Assembly (NCBI GenBank): GCA_029777335.1
Contig: JAKOSN010000079.1
Span: 1-44,299 of the forward strand
Length of the DNA stretch: 44,299 bases
Direction of reading: 5' to 3'
Source of the DNA: Planctomycetota bacterium
GTDB lineage: Bacteria; Planctomycetota; Planctomycetia; Gemmatales; Gemmataceae
The notes beneath the pieces were generated by a model. That model was given only the letters and a program-made list of their open reading frames with translations, made no database searches and was not told where the DNA came from. The position numbers were made by a program, and so were the translations under genes. Within the stretch, counting starts at the first letter, position 1. Each line of letters begins with the position of its first letter. This document shows positions 41,564 through 44,299 of this stretch, one piece after another.

Positions 41564-43144
41564 ATGGGGCACGCGCTGGTGGCATTGGCCGTGCTACTCA
41601 CGCTCTTGCTGGCGACCGCCTTTCTCCTGGGCCGACACTTTGCGCGCCGACCGTACCTCCGTGAGGAACTGTCCCCGGTGAGCCGCCAGCATATCGATCT
41701 CTTTCAGGGCGGCCATCTCAACGAGGCGGTGGTCGAATCCACCAAGGCGCGCTTCCGCGAACTGCTCGAACGAGGGGAAGTGGCGGCGGTCGAGGCGAGT
41801 CTGCGCCCCGGCATGCTTTACGTCGTGCAGGTGCGCGCCCTGGCCGAACTGGGAACCGAGGACGCGGGCCACATTCTGGAACGCCAACTCCAGCGGCGCT
41901 TGACCGACGACCAGATCGAGCAATCGTGGTACTGGATCGACCTCGCCAACGGGTTGCGCAGCCTCAATCGTTCGCAAAGTTTGCCACATCTCCTGCGCTG
42001 TGCCGAAATCGCCTGTGATATTCCCCTGGGGCATTTCTTCGCTGCCGAGACGATCTGTTTCCTTGGGTTCGCGGGCTATCTCCACGACGATCGCCGTGGG
42101 CCGCTTGGTCACGCGGCGCTGCGCGTCCTGCACCGCGCGCTGGAGGGGCTGCGGACGGGAGTTCCCCCCCAGGTGGTCGCCGAGGCGCGCGTGGGCGAGA
42201 TGATCGAAGGATTGTGGGATCATCGGGCCGAACCGGCCGATCCACTGGTGGTGCGCGTTTTTCTCGAAGCGGTGCGCCTGCTCCATCGCGCGGGCCACGC
42301 CGAGACGCTCCTGGGCGGCGAGATGTCCGATCAGGAAGCCTACAGCTGGCAAATGTCGCATCTGGCGGCGCTCGAGCCGGTGTTGACCGAGTATCTGCGC
42401 GAGGTGCCCGAAGCGCTCTGTCGGCGTTTGCCCAAGGTTACTGCGAAGGAACAACGCGATATCCTGGTGACCCTCAACGATCTGCGCGCCGACGCGGGGC
42501 CGACCTTGTTGTCGCTGGTGGCTCAGCCGCCCTTCCCCCACCACGCCCTCGCCATCGAGGTGATGACCTGGTCGAAGGATCCGCGCGTGGGCGCCTGGTT
42601 GCGGGAATGGATTCTGCAACACATCCCCCTTCATCGCCGTGCTCAGAGTCGGCGGCGAGCGACCCCCCCACGGCGTTCCTCCGTGCCTGCGGATCTTCCC
42701 TATCGAGAAATTCTCCGTGCCCTGCGTGGCCATCCCGCAGCGCAGAGCGAGGCGATCCTCCTGCAAGCGGCACGCGACTGGGATCCAACCTACCGGGCCG
42801 CGGCGGTGTCGAGTCTGGGTTACTGGGAGCCGCTGCAAAGGGCCGAGGTGCTTCTTGCCCTGCAGGAAGCGCGCCGCGATCCCGCTCCCGAGGTGCGCCA
42901 GGCGGCTCGGGCTGCTCTCGCGCGACTGGGTGAACGTCAGGCGTTGCAGTGGTTCCGCCAGATGCTCGCCAGCGAGGACATTCATCGTGTCCACGAAACC
43001 ATCCAACTGGCTGCCAACGAATCCCTCCTGCTTCTCTATCCGGATCTGGATCGACTGGCCGACAGCGAGGATCCGGAGATCGCGCACTTCTCACGTGAGG
43101 CACTCGAGCGCTTAACCGAAGAAATGGTCCCGCGCCACGGGTGA
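41564..43144 (+). CDS. Membrane-anchored HEAT-repeat protein
   Basis: A 526-residue protein of unknown function. It starts with one hydrophobic helix (ALVALAVLLTLLLATAFLLG) acting as anchor or uncleaved signal. The rest is helical, with clear HEAT-type repeats in the C-terminal third (DPTYRAAAVSSLGYWEP, DPAPEVRQAARAALARLG, DPEIAHFSREALERL), preceded by a basic linker (HRRAQSRRRATPPRR). HEAT repeats usually bind proteins. ATG 41564 has AGGATCTAGGA upstream. It follows proA by 93 bases and precedes the DUF1501 gene by 175. Confidence 0.85.
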   Translation: MGHALVALAVLLTLLLATAFLLGRHFARRPYLREELSPVSRQHIDLFQGGHLNEAVVESTKARFRELLERGEVAAVEASLRPGMLYVVQVRALAELGTEDAGHILERQLQRRLTDDQIEQSWYWIDLANGLRSLNRSQSLPHLLRCAEIACDIPLGHFFAAETICFLGFAGYLHDDRRGPLGHAALRVLHRALEGLRTGVPPQVVAEARVGEMIEGLWDHRAEPADPLVVRVFLEAVRLLHRAGHAETLLGGEMSDQEAYSWQMSHLAALEPVLTEYLREVPEALCRRLPKVTAKEQRDILVTLNDLRADAGPTLLSLVAQPPFPHHALAIEVMTWSKDPRVGAWLREWILQHIPLHRRAQSRRRATPPRRSSVPADLPYREILRALRGHPAAQSEAILLQAARDWDPTYRAAAVSSLGYWEPLQRAEVLLALQEARRDPAPEVRQAARAALARLGERQALQWFRQMLASEDIHRVHETIQLAANESLLLLYPDLDRLADSEDPEIAHFSREALERLTEEMVPRHG

Positions 43145-43218
43145 ACGGTGGAGACAGAACGTTGCCCCCACCAAACGGCACATGGTAGCAGAGGGCGCGA
43201 AGTGCCGAAGTGCGCGTA

Positions 43219-43256
43219 TGATAACTTTTTCATTGACAGGATAAAAAAAGTTGTCA
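43219..43256 (+). promoter_or_regulatory. AT-rich inverted repeat upstream of the DUF1501 gene
   Basis: TGATAACTTTTT (43219-43230) is matched by AAAAAGTTGTCA (43245-43256), pairing at 11 of 12 positions with a 14-base spacer. The spacer contains a perfect -35-like TTGACA (43234-43239). It stands out from the GC-rich surroundings, but I find no good -10 box 17 bases on. An operator overlapping a promoter is the best reading. It lies 64 bases before the gene start; a terminator is unlikely because the right arm is A-rich with no U tail. Confidence 0.45.
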
Positions 43257-43319
43257 CTCTTGAGGAAAGAGGAGGTTGCCTCCTTCCCACCCACCCTCAC
43301 CCGCCTTGCTGGTGCTGTC

Positions 43320-44299
43320 ATGCTTGATCTGTTCACCGGAATGATCTCGGATTGCACAGGACTCACGCGCCGTTCGTTTCTCCGCGTGGGCGGCCTGGCA
43401 GCGTTCGGGTTATCGTTGCCGAACTTCCTGCGCTGGCAGGCGCAGGCGGCGAGCAGTCCAACGCGCAACAAGAAGACAACGCAATGCATCCTGCTCTGGA
43501 TGCAAGGCGGTCCCAGCCATCACGATACTTTCGATCCCAAACCGGACGCCCCAGCCGAGGTGCGCGGCGAGTTTGGTACCATCCCGACCACGCTTCCTGG
43601 CATTCGCCTGAGTGAACATCTTCCTCTGCTCGCCCGGCAGACCGACAAGTTCAGCATTATCCGGGGGCACGATCCCAAGAACGGCAGCCATGGGGTGGCC
43701 GATCATCTCATGATGTCGGGGCGCAAGTTCAATCCTAGCCTGGCCTTCCCCTGCTATGGCTCCGTGGTAGCGCGCGAACGTGGTTATCGGGACGGGATGC
43801 TGCCCTTTGTGCAACTGGGGCGCAACATCGATCGTCGTTTCAATGGCGGAGTCGCCGGCTTTCTGGGCGACGAGTTCAATCCGTTCGAGGTGACCGACGA
43901 TCCGAATGCGCCGGTGTTCAAGGTGCGCGATCTGAGCCTGGCGACCGAGACGGAGCGGGCGCGACTGGAGCGCCGTTATGCCATGCTGTCCGAGGTGGAT
44001 CGGCAGCAACGAGCAGTCGAGCAGAAAACCACCACCGTGAAGGCGCGCGATAGTTTTTACGAAAAGGCGCACGGACTGATTACCTCACCGGCCGCCAAGC
44101 GCGCCTTCGATCTCAGCCAGGAACCGGTCAAGGTGCGCGAGACCTATGGGCGCAACACCTTTGGTCAGAGTTGTTTGCTCGCACGCCGGTTGATCGAGGC
44201 CGGAGTTCACTTTGTCACGGTGACCGACGGCGGTTGGGATACGCACCAGAACAACTTCCGTTCTCTCAAGGAGCGGAAATTGCCGGTGCTCGATCGGGC
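43320..44299 (+). CDS. DUF1501 family protein, Tat-exported, cut by window edge
   Basis: The frame opens at ATG 43320 and runs off the right edge (326 residues seen). A twin-arginine signal is present (LTRRSFLRVGGLAAFGL), so export in folded form is likely. DUF1501 features include LLWMQGGPSHHDTFDPKP, HLPLLARQTDKFSIIRG, HGVADHLMMSG, GRNTFGQSCLLARRLIEAGV and TVTDGGWDTH. The family belongs to the alkaline-phosphatase-like superfamily and is greatly expanded in planctomycetes, often paired with DUF1549/DUF1553 cytochrome proteins; the next gene is out of view. No clear ribosome site precedes this ATG, and ATG 43341 is an alternative. Confidence 0.92.
   Translation, partial: MLDLFTGMISDCTGLTRRSFLRVGGLAAFGLSLPNFLRWQAQAASSPTRNKKTTQCILLWMQGGPSHHDTFDPKPDAPAEVRGEFGTIPTTLPGIRLSEHLPLLARQTDKFSIIRGHDPKNGSHGVADHLMMSGRKFNPSLAFPCYGSVVARERGYRDGMLPFVQLGRNIDRRFNGGVAGFLGDEFNPFEVTDDPNAPVFKVRDLSLATETERARLERRYAMLSEVDRQQRAVEQKTTTVKARDSFYEKAHGLITSPAAKRAFDLSQEPVKVRETYGRNTFGQSCLLARRLIEAGVHFVTVTDGGWDTHQNNFRSLKERKLPVLDR

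Noticed and set aside
1..44299. tRNA, rRNA, CRISPR arrays, insertion sequences or prophage
   Set aside because: No cloverleaf with a T-loop pattern, no spaced repeats, no transposase or phage genes were seen on either strand.

Overview
The window looks like chromosomal DNA of a GC-rich planctomycete, most likely a Gemmata-like lineage. The pointers are a serine/threonine kinase with a long WD40 tail, a twin-arginine DUF1501 protein, secreted proteins with HEAT-type or low-complexity segments, and mostly short runs of genes that change strand often. This placement is inference from gene content; there is no rRNA marker. I see no rRNA, tRNA, CRISPR array, insertion sequence or prophage.

Layout. 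1-10.9 kb is mostly on the minus strand: lnt (cut by the window edge) after accA, queG, fabH-archease-rtcB, a secreted helical protein and rplU. Plus-strand genes in between are a small conserved-looking protein, a c-type cytochrome and a two-subunit ThDP decarboxylase. 11.2-14.3 kb has a secreted low-complexity protein with a clear terminator and an aquaporin. 14.3-18.1 kb (minus) has two tiny genes with good ribosome sites, ilvB without ilvN, and a TrmB-like methyltransferase lacking the usual catalytic motif. 18.3-22.6 kb (plus) has a phosphoesterase, a LOR/SDH-domain protein next to an ArgZ-like guanidino hydrolase, an AlgH/YqgE protein and a DUF488 protein.

22.7-34 kb is the metabolic core. 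A PyrD-like flavoprotein and a tandem universal stress protein point away from a nine-gene operon hoxE-hoxF-hoxU-hoxY-hoxH-hoxW-hypA-hypB-hypF, encoding a group 3d NAD(P)-linked bidirectional [NiFe] hydrogenase and part of its maturation set. A textbook sigma-54 promoter lies 38 bases upstream of the first start region, with inverted repeats above it. hypC, hypD and hypE are not in the window.

34-44.3 kb has the kinase-WD40 protein (minus), then folP-cdaA-cdaR-like (c-di-AMP synthesis), proA, a membrane-anchored HEAT protein and a DUF1501 protein that runs off the right edge.

How genes work together: HoxEFU carries electrons between NAD(P)H and the HoxYH hydrogenase core; HypA/HypB deliver nickel, HypF starts cyanide-ligand synthesis and HoxW trims HoxH. 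The LOR/SDH and ArgZ-like pair is the two halves of a protein that is fused in cyanobacteria, suggesting arginine to ornithine to proline catabolism. Archease and RtcB form an RNA ligation pair.
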